From positions 4,023,867 to 4,087,866 of the forward strand of contig NZ_CP099975.1 of NCBI RefSeq assembly GCF_024137965.1: 64,000 nucleotides of DNA, written 5' to 3'. The notes under the pieces were generated by a model. The model was not told the DNA's origin. It did no database searches and worked only from the letters and a program-made list of their open reading frames with translations. Every line of letters begins with the position of its first letter. The stretch's first letter is position 1. Source of the DNA: Halomonas sp. Y3. Lineage in GTDB: Bacteria; Pseudomonadota; Gammaproteobacteria; Pseudomonadales; Halomonadaceae. Shown here one piece after another: positions 1-8,629 of the stretch. The position numbers were made by a program, and so were the translations under genes.

Positions 1-41
1 CGGTGCGCGGCACCGGCTACCGGTTCTCCGCCAAGGGCTGA
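1..41 (+). CDS. phoB: PhoB response regulator, C-terminal end only
   Basis: The first 41 bases encode VRGTGYRFSAKG followed by TGA. An RGxGYRF motif is the final beta-hairpin of OmpR/PhoB-type winged-helix DNA-binding domains. The next gene is phoR, one base after the stop, so this is most likely phoB, the phosphate-starvation regulator that binds Pho boxes. Such boxes are present in this window at 7074-7091 and 8186-8203. Only twelve residues are visible, so the identification rests on the motif and the phoR neighbour. Confidence 0.75.
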   Translation, partial: VRGTGYRFSAKG

Positions 42-42
42 C

Positions 43-1347
43 GTGGGCCTCTGGAAGCGGGAAGCGTGGCGACTGCTGCTGCTGGCCGGCAGCGGCCTGG
101 CGGTAGGATGGCTGCTGTCCCATGCCTGGGCCGGCCTGGCCCTGGGACTCGGCGCCTGTCTCGCCTTCCACCTGCACCAGCTGCGTCGCCTCCACCGCTG
201 GCTGACCCTGACGCCCCAGGCCGAGCCCCCCGCCACCACCGGCATCTGGGGCGACCTCCTCGACCGTCTCTACCGCTACCAGAAGGGCCAGCGCCATACC
301 CAGGAGCGCCTTCTCGGCATCATCAAGCGGGTCCAGGAGTCTTCGGAGGCGATGCGCGACAGCGTGGTGATGCTCGACGGCCATGGCGACATGGAGTGGT
401 GGAACAGCGCCGCCGAACGCATGCTGGGCCTGCGCGCCGCCCACGACCGCGGTCACCACATCACCAACCTGGTGCGGGATCCCCGCTTCATCGACTACTT
501 CCACGCCCGGGATTACCGGGAGCCGCTGACGCTCCCCTCGCCCATCGACGAGCAGATGGTGCTGCAGTTCCAGATCACCCTCTACGGCGACGACGAGCGC
601 CTGCTGATGGCCCGGGACATCACCCGCCTGCACCGCCTGGAGGAGATGCGCCGGGACTTCGTGGCCAACGTCTCCCACGAGCTGCGCACCCCCCTCACCG
701 TGCTGGCCGGCTACCTGGAGACCTACGCCACCTACGCCGACCAGCTGCCGCCGCGCTTCGCCCGGGGAGTCGGTCGGATGCAGGAGCAGACCGTGCGCAT
801 GCAGAGCCTGGTCAGCGACCTGCTGCTGCTGTCCAAGCTGGAGATCGAGCGCGGCGGCGCAGACCATGCCCCCCTGGCGATGAGCGCGCTGCTGGCCAGC
901 GTACAGCGGGACGCCGAGGCGCTCAGCGGCGGGCGACACACTCTGGAGGTGGAGCAGAGCGAGGCCCGGGCACTGGTCGGCAGCGAGCAGGAGATCCGTA
1001 GCGCCCTCTCCAACCTGGCCTTCAACGCGGTGCGCTATACCCCCGAAGGGAGCCACATCGTGCTGCGCTGGCGGCCCCAGGGCGACGGTGCCTGCCTGGA
1101 GGTGGAGGATAACGGCGAGGGCATCGACCCGGTGCACCTGCCGCGGCTGACCGAGCGCTTCTACCGGGTCGACAAGGGGCGCAGCGCCGCCACCGGCGGC
1201 ACCGGGCTTGGCCTGGCCATCGTCAAGCATGTGCTGCTGCGCCACGATGCCCGCCTGGAGATCGACTCCCGGCCCGGCCAGGGAGCCCGCTTCCGCTGCC
1301 TCTTCCCGGCCTCCCGCCTGCTGGAGCCCCAGCTCGTCGAGCAGTGA
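43..1347 (+). CDS. phoR: Phosphate regulon sensor histidine kinase PhoR
   Basis: 434 residues from a GTG start one base after the phoB stop, so translation is probably coupled. There are two N-terminal hydrophobic segments (about residues 10-45) and almost no periplasmic loop, as in PhoR. A PAS-like domain follows (about 95-190). The HisKA phospho-acceptor motif is VSHELRTPL with His212, and the HATPase domain carries N-box and G-box motifs (DNGEGI, GTGLGLAIVKH). PhoR senses phosphate status through the Pst-PhoU complex and phosphorylates PhoB. The pst operon and phoU lie on the opposite strand immediately beyond, which strongly supports the call. Length is typical for the family. Confidence 0.96.
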   Translation: MGLWKREAWRLLLLAGSGLAVGWLLSHAWAGLALGLGACLAFHLHQLRRLHRWLTLTPQAEPPATTGIWGDLLDRLYRYQKGQRHTQERLLGIIKRVQESSEAMRDSVVMLDGHGDMEWWNSAAERMLGLRAAHDRGHHITNLVRDPRFIDYFHARDYREPLTLPSPIDEQMVLQFQITLYGDDERLLMARDITRLHRLEEMRRDFVANVSHELRTPLTVLAGYLETYATYADQLPPRFARGVGRMQEQTVRMQSLVSDLLLLSKLEIERGGADHAPLAMSALLASVQRDAEALSGGRHTLEVEQSEARALVGSEQEIRSALSNLAFNAVRYTPEGSHIVLRWRPQGDGACLEVEDNGEGIDPVHLPRLTERFYRVDKGRSAATGGTGLGLAIVKHVLLRHDARLEIDSRPGQGARFRCLFPASRLLEPQLVEQ

Positions 1348-1371
1348 GCCCGCCTCCGCGCGCAGGCCGAT

Positions 1372-1860
1372 TCACCTGAGGTCATGGTGGTGGCCGTCGG
1401 CGGCCCGGCTGCCCCGTTCGGCGCTCTGCACCCAGACCTCCACCTCGACCTCGCCGCGCTCGGCGAACTCCAGCGTCATGGGAAAGCGCTCCCCCAGCCC
1501 CAGGGGGGCCACCAGCCCCTCGAGCATCAGATGGTAGCCGCCCTCCGGCCGCATGAGCTGGGTGATGCCCGCCGGCACCTCGATGCGCTCGAGGCGACGC
1601 CTCTCCGGCTCGCCCTCTTCGCGCCGCGTCTCGTAGAGCCCCACCGACTCGCTGGCCGGCGTCCTGGCACCGATCAGCACGGCGGGAGTCTCCCCCTCCA
1701 CCCGGATATCCACATAGGCGGCGGCATGGGGCACCCCGGGCGGTGCCGGGGTGGCGAAAGGATGCACCAGGACGAGATCCTCAAGGACATATTCGTGGGC
1801 CTGGGCCAGGCCCGGAAGGGCGAGGCCGGCGGCCAGCAGCAGGGTAACGGACAGGCGCAT
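1372..1860 (-). CDS. PCuAC-family periplasmic copper chaperone-like protein
   Basis: 162 residues. The start at 1860 is chosen because AAGGAG lies 9 bases upstream and it opens directly into a Sec signal peptide (MRLSVTLLLAAGLALPGLAQA). The body has the DUF461/PCu(A)C layout: a PPGxPxAAAYV strand early on and the conserved GGYHLMLEGL strand later. In copper-binding members a His and Met residues sit in the middle (the ELHxH...M region). Here that stretch reads GLYETRREEGEPERRRL, so those ligands appear replaced. The His and Met of HLM remain, and the C-terminus is His-rich (DGHHHD). Copper delivery to cytochrome oxidase is therefore doubtful. It is convergent with phoR with only 24 bases between them. 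Confidence 0.8.
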   Translation of the reverse strand: MRLSVTLLLAAGLALPGLAQAHEYVLEDLVLVHPFATPAPPGVPHAAAYVDIRVEGETPAVLIGARTPASESVGLYETRREEGEPERRRLERIEVPAGITQLMRPEGGYHLMLEGLVAPLGLGERFPMTLEFAERGEVEVEVWVQSAERGSRAADGHHHDLR

Positions 1861-1920
1861 GGCGGTTGGCTCCTTGTCGGGGTGTCTTCCGAGCATAGCA
1901 GCCGTCCCGCGGGGCCCCGT

Positions 1921-2652
1921 TCAACGCGCCACGGGGCTCTCCAGATCGCGATAGTGCTCGGCCCACATCAGCACCGCGCCGGACACCGCGCCGGGCAGCA
2001 GGAAGAGGTTGGCCAGGGGAATCCAGGTTACCAGGGTCACGCAGCCGCCGTAGCTGAGGCTCGGCCACCAGCGTGCCGCCAGCCGCCGTCGCATCTCGGC
2101 GAAGCTCACCTTGTTGTTGTCCATGGGGTAGTCCAGGTAGGCGATCGCCATCACCCAGGCCGAGAAGAGCGCCCAGAGCAGCGGGGCGGCGAGGTTCACG
2201 CCGGGAATCCAGCTGATCAGGAAGAGCAGCAGGGCCCTGGGCAGGATATAGGCCAGCTTGACCAGCTCGCGCCCCAGGGCGTCCACGGCGGTCCGGGCCA
2301 GGCCGCGATCATCCAGCGGCGGTCGCCCGGTGGCCACCCGCTCCACCTTGGCCGCCAGGAAGCCGTAGAAGGGAGCGGCGATCAGGTGGGTCACCAGGGT
2401 AAAGGTGAAGAAGACGATCACCACCAGGCTGACCAGGAAGAGCGGCCAGATCAGCCACTCCAGCCAGCCAAGCCATCCCGGCACCATGGCCATCCAGCCC
2501 TCCAGCCAGCCGCCGAAGTTGGCCAGCACATAGCGCAGCATGGCGGCGTAGACCAGCAGGTTGATGACGATGGGCACGAAGACATAGCGGCGCAGGCCGC
2601 GGGAGTAGGCCAGGCGGGTGCCCCGAGCCAGGGCGGTCACGGCATCGAGCAT
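1921..2652 (-). CDS. cysZ: CysZ-type sulfate transporter (EI24 domain)
   Basis: 243 residues, the usual CysZ length. It has four to six hydrophobic helices, including INLLVYAAML and LFLVSLVVIVFFTF, and the family hallmarks RRYVFVPIVINL near the N-terminus and AAPFYGFLAAKVE centrally. CysZ is an inner-membrane protein mediating sulfate or sulfite uptake for cysteine synthesis. It lies 13 bases after phoU on the same strand and may be the distal gene of the pst-phoU transcript. No cys genes are nearby, so its pathway role rests on family knowledge only. The ribosome binding site is weak. Confidence 0.9.
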   Translation of the reverse strand: MLDAVTALARGTRLAYSRGLRRYVFVPIVINLLVYAAMLRYVLANFGGWLEGWMAMVPGWLGWLEWLIWPLFLVSLVVIVFFTFTLVTHLIAAPFYGFLAAKVERVATGRPPLDDRGLARTAVDALGRELVKLAYILPRALLLFLISWIPGVNLAAPLLWALFSAWVMAIAYLDYPMDNNKVSFAEMRRRLAARWWPSLSYGGCVTLVTWIPLANLFLLPGAVSGAVLMWAEHYRDLESPVAR

Positions 2653-2665
2653 GGGGCTATCGCGC

Positions 2666-3394
2666 TCACTCCTTGCGGGTGATCGCCCGCTCGTCCAGGT
2701 CGTCGGGGTCGGTGTGGCGGATATCCAGCCCCTTGACCAGATAGACCACGTACTCCGCCAGGTTGTTGGCGTGGTCGCCGATACGCTCCAGGGAGCGCAG
2801 GATCCACATCAGGCTGAGGATCGGCGAGATCGAGCGGGCATCCTCCATCATGAAGGTCATCAAGGAGCGCATGGCGGTGCGGTACTCCTCGTCCACCTCC
2901 TCGTCCTCGTGGACCAGCTTCAACGCCAGCTCGGTATCGAAGCGGGCGAAGGAGGTCAGGGCATCGCGCACCATGCGCCGCACATGCTCGCTGATCATGC
3001 GCACCTCGACGAAGCCGCGGCTGCCGTTGTTGCCCTCGATCAGGTCGGCGGCGTTGCGGGCGATCTTGCTGGCCTCGTCGCCGATGCGCTCCAGGTCCGA
3101 GGCGGCGCGGATCACCGCCAGCACCAGGCGCAGGTCCGAGGCGGCGGGCTGGCGGCGGGCCAGCACCTGGGTGCACTCGCCGTCGATCTTGATCTGCATG
3201 TCGTTGACCGCCCGGTCGTTCTCCACCACCCGGCGGGCCAGGTCGGAGTCGCCGTCGAGCAGCGCCACCACCGCTTCCTGGATCTGCTTCTCCACCAGGC
3301 CACCCATGGCCATCAGGTGGGTCTTGAGCTCCTCGAGCTCCTGGTTGAACTGCCGCGAGATATGGCGGCTATGGATATCGCTGGTGATGTCCAT
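2666..3394 (-). CDS. phoU: Phosphate signalling complex protein PhoU
   Basis: 242 residues, all helical, with the two tandem PhoU three-helix domains (about 20-110 and 125-215). Each has the metal-binding acidic pattern, seen as DLERIGDEASKIA in the first and SLERIGDHANNLAEY in the second. PhoU links the Pst transporter to PhoR and keeps the Pho regulon off when phosphate is sufficient. The start at 3394 has AGAGGAG six bases upstream. It is the gene downstream of pstB (46-base gap), the standard arrangement. Confidence 0.97.
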   Translation of the reverse strand: MDITSDIHSRHISRQFNQELEELKTHLMAMGGLVEKQIQEAVVALLDGDSDLARRVVENDRAVNDMQIKIDGECTQVLARRQPAASDLRLVLAVIRAASDLERIGDEASKIARNAADLIEGNNGSRGFVEVRMISEHVRRMVRDALTSFARFDTELALKLVHEDEEVDEEYRTAMRSLMTFMMEDARSISPILSLMWILRSLERIGDHANNLAEYVVYLVKGLDIRHTDPDDLDERAITRKE

Positions 3395-3439
3395 GGGGAC
3401 TCCTCTAGGGGGAACAGGCCTCGGGCCCTGGACCTGCGG

Positions 3440-4255
3440 TCAGCCCATGCGCCCGGTGATGTAGTTCTCGGTGCGCACGAGGCGCGGGTTGGTGAACAGG
3501 CTGTCGGTGGGGCCGTACTCCACCAGCTCGCCCTCCTGCAGGAAGGCGGTGTAGTCCGAGACTCGCGCCGCCTGCTGCATGTTGTGGGTGACCAGCACCA
3601 GGGTCAGCTGCGACTTCAGGTTGCGGATCAGCTCTTCGATCTTCAGCGTCGAGATCGGGTCCAGCGCCGAGGCCGGCTCGTCGAGCAGCAGCACCTCGGG
3701 GCGCACCGCCAGGGTGCGGGCGATCACCAGGCGCTGCTGCTGACCGCCGGAGAGCGTCCAGGCCGAGCTGCCGAGCCGCTCCTTCACCTCGTCCCAGAGC
3801 GCCGCCGACTGCAGCGCCCATTCGACGATGTCGTCCATCTGCCGCTTGCGGATGCCGCCCTGCAGCCGCAATCCGAAGGCCACGTTGTCGTAGATCGACA
3901 TCGGGAAGGGGTTGGGCGCCTGAAACACCATCCCCACCCGCCGGCGCAGCTCCGCCACCTCCACCTCGGGGGCATGAATATCCTGCCCCTCGAGCAGAAT
4001 CCGACCGCTCAGCCGCACCTCGTCGTTGAGGTCGTGGAGCCGATTGAGAGCCCTCAGCAGCGTCGACTTGCCGCAGCCGGAGGGGCCGATAAAGGCCGTG
4101 ACCCGCTGGCGCGGCACCCGCAGCGAGAGGTCGCGCAGGGCCAGTGTCTCGCCGTAGGCAAGGCTCAGGCCCTCGACCTCCAGGCAGCTGGCGGCCGGCT
4201 CGAAGTCGATGATCGGTCCGCCGGCGGCAGGCCGCGGCGACGGGAAGACAGACAT
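3440..4255 (-). CDS. pstB: Phosphate ABC transporter ATP-binding protein PstB
   Basis: 271 residues from the ATG at 4255, which has GGAGT nine bases upstream. A GTG at 4264 is in frame but sits almost on top of that ribosome binding site. ABC ATPase motifs are complete: Walker [10 protein letters not shown] (near residue 57), Q-loop in [16 protein letters not shown] (the PstB signature), LSGGQQQR, Walker [13 protein letters not shown] and the switch His in [14 protein letters not shown]. It powers high-affinity phosphate import with PstA and PstC. It lies between pstA and phoU in the operon. Confidence 0.97.
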   Translation of the reverse strand: MSVFPSPRPAAGGPIIDFEPAASCLEVEGLSLAYGETLALRDLSLRVPRQRVTAFIGPSGCGKSTLLRALNRLHDLNDEVRLSGRILLEGQDIHAPEVEVAELRRRVGMVFQAPNPFPMSIYDNVAFGLRLQGGIRKRQMDDIVEWALQSAALWDEVKERLGSSAWTLSGGQQQRLVIARTLAVRPEVLLLDEPASALDPISTLKIEELIRNLKSQLTLVLVTHNMQQAARVSDYTAFLQEGELVEYGPTDSLFTNPRLVRTENYITGRMG

Positions 4256-4283
4256 CGGGCTCACACTCCTTCGGGCGCTGCCG

Positions 4284-5822
4284 CTAGCGACGCGGCAGCA
4301 CCCCGTGACGCGCCCTCAGATGGTGGCGCAGAAATATTGCAGTCAGGTTAAGCACCAGGATCACCAGCACCAGCAGCAGCGCCGTGGCATAGACCAGCGG
4401 CAGCGCCGCCTCCACGTCGCCGCCGTGAAAGGCCACGTCGTAGATGTGATAGCCCAGGTGCATGAACTTCTGTTCAAGATGCAGGAAGGGAAACTCACCG
4501 TCCACCGGCACCTGAGGCGCCAGCTTGGCGACCCCCACCAGCATCAGCGGCGCCACCTCGCCGGCGGCCCGGGCGATGGCCAGGATCACCCCGGTCAGCA
4601 TCGCCGGGGTGGTCATCGGCAGCACCACCCGGGTCAGCATCTCCACCCGGGTGGCCCCCAGGGCCAGGGCCCCCTCCCGCTGGTGGTCCGGCACCCGGGC
4701 CAGCCCCTCCTCGGTGGCCACGATCACCACCGGCAGGGTCAGCAGCGCCAGGGTCAGGGAGGCCCACAGCAGCCCCCCGGTGCCGAAGGTGGGCGAAGGG
4801 AGCCGGTCGGCGAAGAACCACTCGTCCAGGGTGCCGCCGATGCCGTAGACGAAGACCCCGAGCCCGAAGACCCCGTAGACGATGGAGGGCACCCCGGCCA
4901 GGTTGCGCACGGCGATGCGTACCAGCCGGGTGAAGCGTCCCTGATGGGCCACCTCGTTGAGATAGATGCCGGCCAGCACGCCGAAGGGGGTCACCACCAC
5001 CGACATCAGCAGCACCATCAGCACGGTGCCGAAGATCGCCGGCCAGACGCCGCCAGCCGTGTTGGCGGCCCGGGGCCCCTCGGAGAGGAAGCGCCACACG
5101 CCCTGCCCCCAGGCGGCCAGCTTCTGAGGCGTCGACATGGCATTGGGCCGCCAGGCGCGCAGCACCTGCTCCAGGGGCTGCTCCAGCTGCCGGCCGTCGA
5201 CGCTCTCCAGCAGCAGGCGAGTGCCCCCCATGCGCGCCTGGAGCTCGCGGATGCGGGCGTTGGCGGCGCCGAGCTCGGCGACCAGGGCCTCGCTCGTCTC
5301 CCGCTCGAGGCGGCGCACCAGCGGCACGACCACCTGGTCACGCAGGCGCTCCCGGCGCAGCGCCTGCAGCTCGTCGAGGCGCGCCTCGAGGGCCTGCCAG
5401 GCCGCCTCCCCCTCCACCCGGCCACGCTCCTCCTCCAGCGCCAGAAGGCGCCCCTGGAAGCTGCCCCAGCGCGTGCGCTCCAGCACCACCAGATCCCGGG
5501 GGCGGCTCTCGGCGGCGATCTCCTCCAGGTCTACCCAGGTCCAGATGGCACCGTCCAGGTCGCGGTTGGCGGTCAGGTAGAGGCGCTCACGCCCGGCCCC
5601 GTCCGCGCGGCGCTCCTCGCGCACCGCCTGGCCCGCCAGCAGGCGACCATCCTCCAGGGCCACCAGGCTGAGCGGCGCCGGCCAGAAGTGCCCCAGGCCG
5701 CGCACCGCCAGCAGCAGCACGAGGCCACTGAACATCAGCAGCGACAGGGCCACGCTGCCGGCGGCCAGCCAGGGCCAGGGCCCCTCGCCCCGGGGCAGGC
5801 GCGCCCATCCGGCGCGCATCAT
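4284..5822 (-). CDS. pstA: Phosphate ABC transporter permease PstA (long type)
   Basis: 512 residues, well above the roughly 290-300 of E. coli PstA. The permease core occupies about 255-500 and has the EAA-loop pattern ([21 protein letters not shown]) and [14 protein letters not shown]. The extra length lies between the first transmembrane helix (about 20-43) and the core. It is about 200 residues rich in Glu, Arg and Leu (about 125-215) that look like a periplasmic coiled coil. Long PstA proteins of this type occur in pseudomonads and halomonads. The ATG at 5822 overlaps the pstC stop by four bases, indicating translational coupling. Confidence 0.94.
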   Translation of the reverse strand: MMRAGWARLPRGEGPWPWLAAGSVALSLLMFSGLVLLLAVRGLGHFWPAPLSLVALEDGRLLAGQAVREERRADGAGRERLYLTANRDLDGAIWTWVDLEEIAAESRPRDLVVLERTRWGSFQGRLLALEEERGRVEGEAAWQALEARLDELQALRRERLRDQVVVPLVRRLERETSEALVAELGAANARIRELQARMGGTRLLLESVDGRQLEQPLEQVLRAWRPNAMSTPQKLAAWGQGVWRFLSEGPRAANTAGGVWPAIFGTVLMVLLMSVVVTPFGVLAGIYLNEVAHQGRFTRLVRIAVRNLAGVPSIVYGVFGLGVFVYGIGGTLDEWFFADRLPSPTFGTGGLLWASLTLALLTLPVVIVATEEGLARVPDHQREGALALGATRVEMLTRVVLPMTTPAMLTGVILAIARAAGEVAPLMLVGVAKLAPQVPVDGEFPFLHLEQKFMHLGYHIYDVAFHGGDVEAALPLVYATALLLVLVILVLNLTAIFLRHHLRARHGVLPRR

Positions 5823-7006
5823 GAGGCCGCCCCCAGGCGGCGATAGCGCCGCCGCAGCCGCGACCGCACCAGCTCCGCCAGGGTATTGACCAGGAAGGTA
5901 AAGGCGAACAGTGCCAGGGCGGCCAGGAAGAGCAGCCGGTAGTGGACACCGCCCGGCACCGCCTCGGGCAGCTCGATGGCGATGGTGGCCGACATGGAGC
6001 GCATCCCCTCCAGGGGGCTCAGGGTCATCAGCGCGGTGTTGCCGCTGGCCATCAGCACGATCATGGTCTCACCCACGGCGCGGCCGGCGCCGATCATCAC
6101 CGCGCTGAAGACCCCGGGCGCCGCCGCCGGCAGCACCACCCTCCAGAGGCTCTGCCAGCGGGTGGCGCCCAGTGCCTGGGCGCCCTCACCGAGGCTCGCC
6201 GGCACGCCGGTGAGGGCGTCCTCGGCCAGGGCGTAGATGCCGGGAATCACCGCAAAGCCCATGGCCAGGCCGACGATCAGCGCATTGCGGGCGGCATAGT
6301 CGAGCCCGAAGCGCGCATCCAGCCAGTGGCGCAGGTCACCGCCGAACAGCAGCGCCTCGAGGGCGGGGGAGAGCCACAGCGACAGCGCGGCCAGCAGCGC
6401 CAGCCAGGGCATCAGCCAGAGCCCGGCCCAGCCCGGCGCCAGGCGGCGCCGCAGGCCCGGAGGCAGCCAGGTCCAGGCCAGGCCGGCCAGCAGCATGCCG
6501 GCGGGCAGCAGCAGCGCCAAGGCCAGGGCGCCGGCCAGGTGGCGCTCCACCCAGGGGGCCAGCACCAGGCCGGCCACGAAGCCCACCACCACCCCGGGCA
6601 TCGCCTCCATCATCTCCAGGGTCGGCTTGAGGCGGCTGCGCAGCCGCGGCGGCATGTAGAGCGCCGAGTGGATGGCGGCGCCCAGGGCCAGAGGAATGGC
6701 AAACAGCAGCGCCCAGAAGGCCGCCTTCAGGGTGCCCCAGGCCAGGGGCAGCATGCCGTAGGCGGGGGCTTCGCCGGGCAGGGTGCCGGGCTGCCAGCGC
6801 CCCTGCCACAGCTCCCGCCAGCCGACCGAGGCCTCGGCGCCCAGAAAGAGCGGCGCGACCTCCAGGGCCAGGAAGACCCCGATGGCAAGCACCGCCACGA
6901 CCACGCCAACGCCCCCCGCGGTGATCAGCAGGGTCGCCAGGCGATCGCGCAGGCGCCGGTACCACTGGCGGCGGGGTTCGGGCCTGGGCGGCAGGGGTTC
7001 GATCAT
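5819..7006 (-). CDS. pstC: Phosphate ABC transporter permease PstC
   Basis: 395 residues. GGAG lies six bases before the ATG. There is one transmembrane helix near the N-terminus (about 28-52). A short linker leads straight into the permease domain starting LPLAWGTLKAAFWALLFAIPLALGAAI, with the EAA loop GEGAQALGATRWQSLWRVVLP and GAGRAVGETMIVLMASG. The core resembles the long PstC type of pseudomonads, but the large periplasmic domain that type usually carries between helix 1 and the core is absent. An internal Pho box (7074-7091) sits before this gene, giving the permease-ATPase-phoU part its own phosphate-controlled promoter. Confidence 0.94.
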   Translation of the reverse strand: MIEPLPPRPEPRRQWYRRLRDRLATLLITAGGVGVVVAVLAIGVFLALEVAPLFLGAEASVGWRELWQGRWQPGTLPGEAPAYGMLPLAWGTLKAAFWALLFAIPLALGAAIHSALYMPPRLRSRLKPTLEMMEAMPGVVVGFVAGLVLAPWVERHLAGALALALLLPAGMLLAGLAWTWLPPGLRRRLAPGWAGLWLMPWLALLAALSLWLSPALEALLFGGDLRHWLDARFGLDYAARNALIVGLAMGFAVIPGIYALAEDALTGVPASLGEGAQALGATRWQSLWRVVLPAAAPGVFSAVMIGAGRAVGETMIVLMASGNTALMTLSPLEGMRSMSATIAIELPEAVPGGVHYRLLFLAALALFAFTFLVNTLAELVRSRLRRRYRRLGAAS

Positions 7007-7073
7007 GGCCGCTCCCGATGGCTCATCGACATGGCTCTTGAAAGGGGGCAGAAGCCCAGATTACGACATCCCG

Positions 7074-7091
7074 GTGACAGTTGGGTGACAG
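7074..7091 (-). promoter_or_regulatory. Pho box and promoter before pstC
   Basis: On the minus strand the sequence is CTGTCAC-CCAA-CTGTCAC, two identical 7-mers separated by four bases, matching the PhoB direct-repeat consensus. Ten bases downstream is a -10-like TAATCT (7063-7058), the standard distance in Pho promoters. It begins three bases beyond the pstS stop codon, inside the operon, so pstCAB-phoU can be started independently of pstS. Confidence 0.9.
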
Positions 7092-7093
7092 CA

Positions 7094-8140
7094 TTACGCC
7101 TCGGGTCCGCGCGCCAGCAGGTCCAGCTGCCGCTGCCGGAGGGCTTCCGGCAGCGACACAAAGCCCAGCTCCTCCACGATCGACTGTCCCTCGGGCGAGA
7201 GCACCAGCTCGAGGAAGGCCCGCTCCGGCCCGGGCAGGGGCTCCCCCGGTCGTCGGTTGACGTAGAGATAGAGGCTCCGCGCCAGGGGGTAGTCGCCGCT
7301 GACCACGGTGGTGGGGCCAGGCGGATGGAGCTCGCCGCTCTCCCCGTCGCGTCGAGGTATCACCCGCACCGAGGGAGTCAGGTGGTTGAGGCCGGCAAAG
7401 CCGATCGCCGCCGGCTCCGCCGCCACGGCGGCCACCACGGCGGCGGAGCCGGGGTGCTCGTTGACGTTCAGCCGAAAGCGGCCGCCGCAGAGCCCGTGCA
7501 GACGCACCAGGTCGTGGGTCCCGGAGGCCACGTTGCGCCCGTGCAGCACGATGCGTCCGGTGGGCGACGCCAGGCCGAGCTGGGACCAGTCGCTGATGGC
7601 CCGCTCGGCTCCACAGCGGCGGTTCTGAGAGAAGATGGCATCCAGCTCGGCCAGGGTCAGGCTCTCCAGAGGGTTATGGCGATGCACGATGACCGCCAGG
7701 GCGTCCCGGGCCACCTCGAGCTCCAGGGGCGGATAGCCGTGGCGGGCCGTGAACGCCGCCCGCTCGCTCTCGCTCATGGCCCGGGACATGGGCCCCAGCC
7801 GGGTGGTACCGGCGATCAGCGCCGTGGGGGCGCTGGCCGACCCGCTGGCCTGCAGCTGCAGCCGCACGGCGGGATAGCGCTCGGTGAGCGCCTCCCCCCA
7901 GCGCAGCATCAGCCCCGCCAGGGTATCGGACCCCACCGCCCCCAGGGTACCCACCACCTCGTCGCTGGCGGCCTGGAGGTTTGCCGGCAGGAGCAGCGCC
8001 ATCACCAGTGCGGCGCCAAACCGCACCAGTCGCCGGCCCAGTGCACCGGGCGGCCGACGCCCGGGCGGACTGTCGCAGCCCGCGGCGCGGCGCTGGTGAG
8101 CAGCGGCGACTGCATATACCATGGCCTCCGATTCAGACAT
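7094..8140 (-). CDS. pstS: Phosphate-binding periplasmic protein of the PstS/PBP-like family
   Basis: 348 residues from the ATG at 8140 (AGAGG seven bases upstream). An in-frame ATG at 8176 lies upstream of the predicted transcription start and is unlikely. A Sec signal core ending in LLPANLQA is preceded by an unusually long N-terminal stretch of about 40 residues, so a later start is possible. The mature part has the PBP-like pattern: GSDTLAGLM at the start, ASGSASAPTALIAGTTRLGPMSR, a hinge with NVASGTHD, and IVVSGDYPLARSLYLYVN-like C-terminal strands. It captures phosphate for PstCAB. A Pho box lies upstream at 8186-8203, which supports the substrate assignment. Confidence 0.88.
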   Translation of the reverse strand: MSESEAMVYAVAAAHQRRAAGCDSPPGRRPPGALGRRLVRFGAALVMALLLPANLQAASDEVVGTLGAVGSDTLAGLMLRWGEALTERYPAVRLQLQASGSASAPTALIAGTTRLGPMSRAMSESERAAFTARHGYPPLELEVARDALAVIVHRHNPLESLTLAELDAIFSQNRRCGAERAISDWSQLGLASPTGRIVLHGRNVASGTHDLVRLHGLCGGRFRLNVNEHPGSAAVVAAVAAEPAAIGFAGLNHLTPSVRVIPRRDGESGELHPPGPTTVVSGDYPLARSLYLYVNRRPGEPLPGPERAFLELVLSPEGQSIVEELGFVSLPEALRQRQLDLLARGPEA

Positions 8141-8185
8141 CCGTTTGCCTCTTGTCGCATACGGCCACAATAACAAGCCAGGATG

Positions 8186-8203
8186 ATGACAACTTCATGA
8201 CAG
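8186..8203 (-). promoter_or_regulatory. Pho box and promoter of pstS
   Basis: Minus-strand sequence CTGTCAT-GAAG-TTGTCAT: the first repeat is perfect and the second has one mismatch, with the canonical four-base separation. Ten bases downstream is TGTTAT (8175-8170), four of six matches to a -10. This predicts a transcript start near 8163 and a leader of about 23 bases to the ATG at 8140. The first repeat contains the ATG (8197-8199) of the divergent thioesterase gene. Confidence 0.9.
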
Positions 8204-8598
8204 ACCTCGATGATATTCCCGCCCCCCAGGGGGAGCTGACCCTCAAGCTGCTGGCCAGCCGGCAGGATACCAACCTTCACGGCGATATCGCCGGCGGCTG
8301 GCTGGTCGCCCATATGGACCAGGCCGCCGAGCTCGCCGCCGGTCGCGAGGCCCGGGGCCGCACCGCCACCGTGGCCATCGAGTCCATGGACTTCCTCTGC
8401 CCGGTTCGGGTGGGCGCCATGGTCAATATCTACACCGCCGTGCGCGAGATCGGCCACAGCTCGATCCGCATCGACGTCGAGGTGTGGATTCGCCAGCCCC
8501 AGGAGCGCGACCCCAGGGAGCTGCACAAGGTCACCGAGGCCAGCTTCGTGATGGTGGCCCTGGACGACAAGGGCCGCATCCGCGCCGTTCACCAGTAG
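8197..8598 (+). CDS. Acyl-CoA thioesterase, YciA/hotdog-fold family
   Basis: 133 residues with the single hotdog domain of the YciA/acyl-CoA hydrolase family: NLHGDIAGGWLVAHMDQAAELAA corresponds to the conserved N-x-x-G-D-I-x-G-G-W-L helix with its catalytic-region Asp, and ATVAIESMDFLCPVRVG to the following strand. It probably hydrolyses acyl-CoA thioesters in the cytoplasm as a hexamer. The start is the first ATG giving the family N-terminus; it is embedded in the pstS Pho box, and only a weak AGGA lies upstream. Genes on both sides run on the other strand, so it appears monocistronic. A strong hairpin follows at 8630-8663. Confidence 0.88.
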   Translation: MTDLDDIPAPQGELTLKLLASRQDTNLHGDIAGGWLVAHMDQAAELAAGREARGRTATVAIESMDFLCPVRVGAMVNIYTAVREIGHSSIRIDVEVWIRQPQERDPRELHKVTEASFVMVALDDKGRIRAVHQ

Positions 8599-8629
8599 GC
8601 CCGACTCTCTCCCGGGGCACCGCCCAGAA

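Noticed and set aside
5942..8173. Very long plus-strand open frame (over 700 codons) across pstC and pstS
   Set aside because: It is antisense to two clear genes, rich in Gly, Gln, His and Arg as expected from reversed high-GC codons, and has no protein-like motifs. Similar frames opposite many genes were dropped for the same reason.
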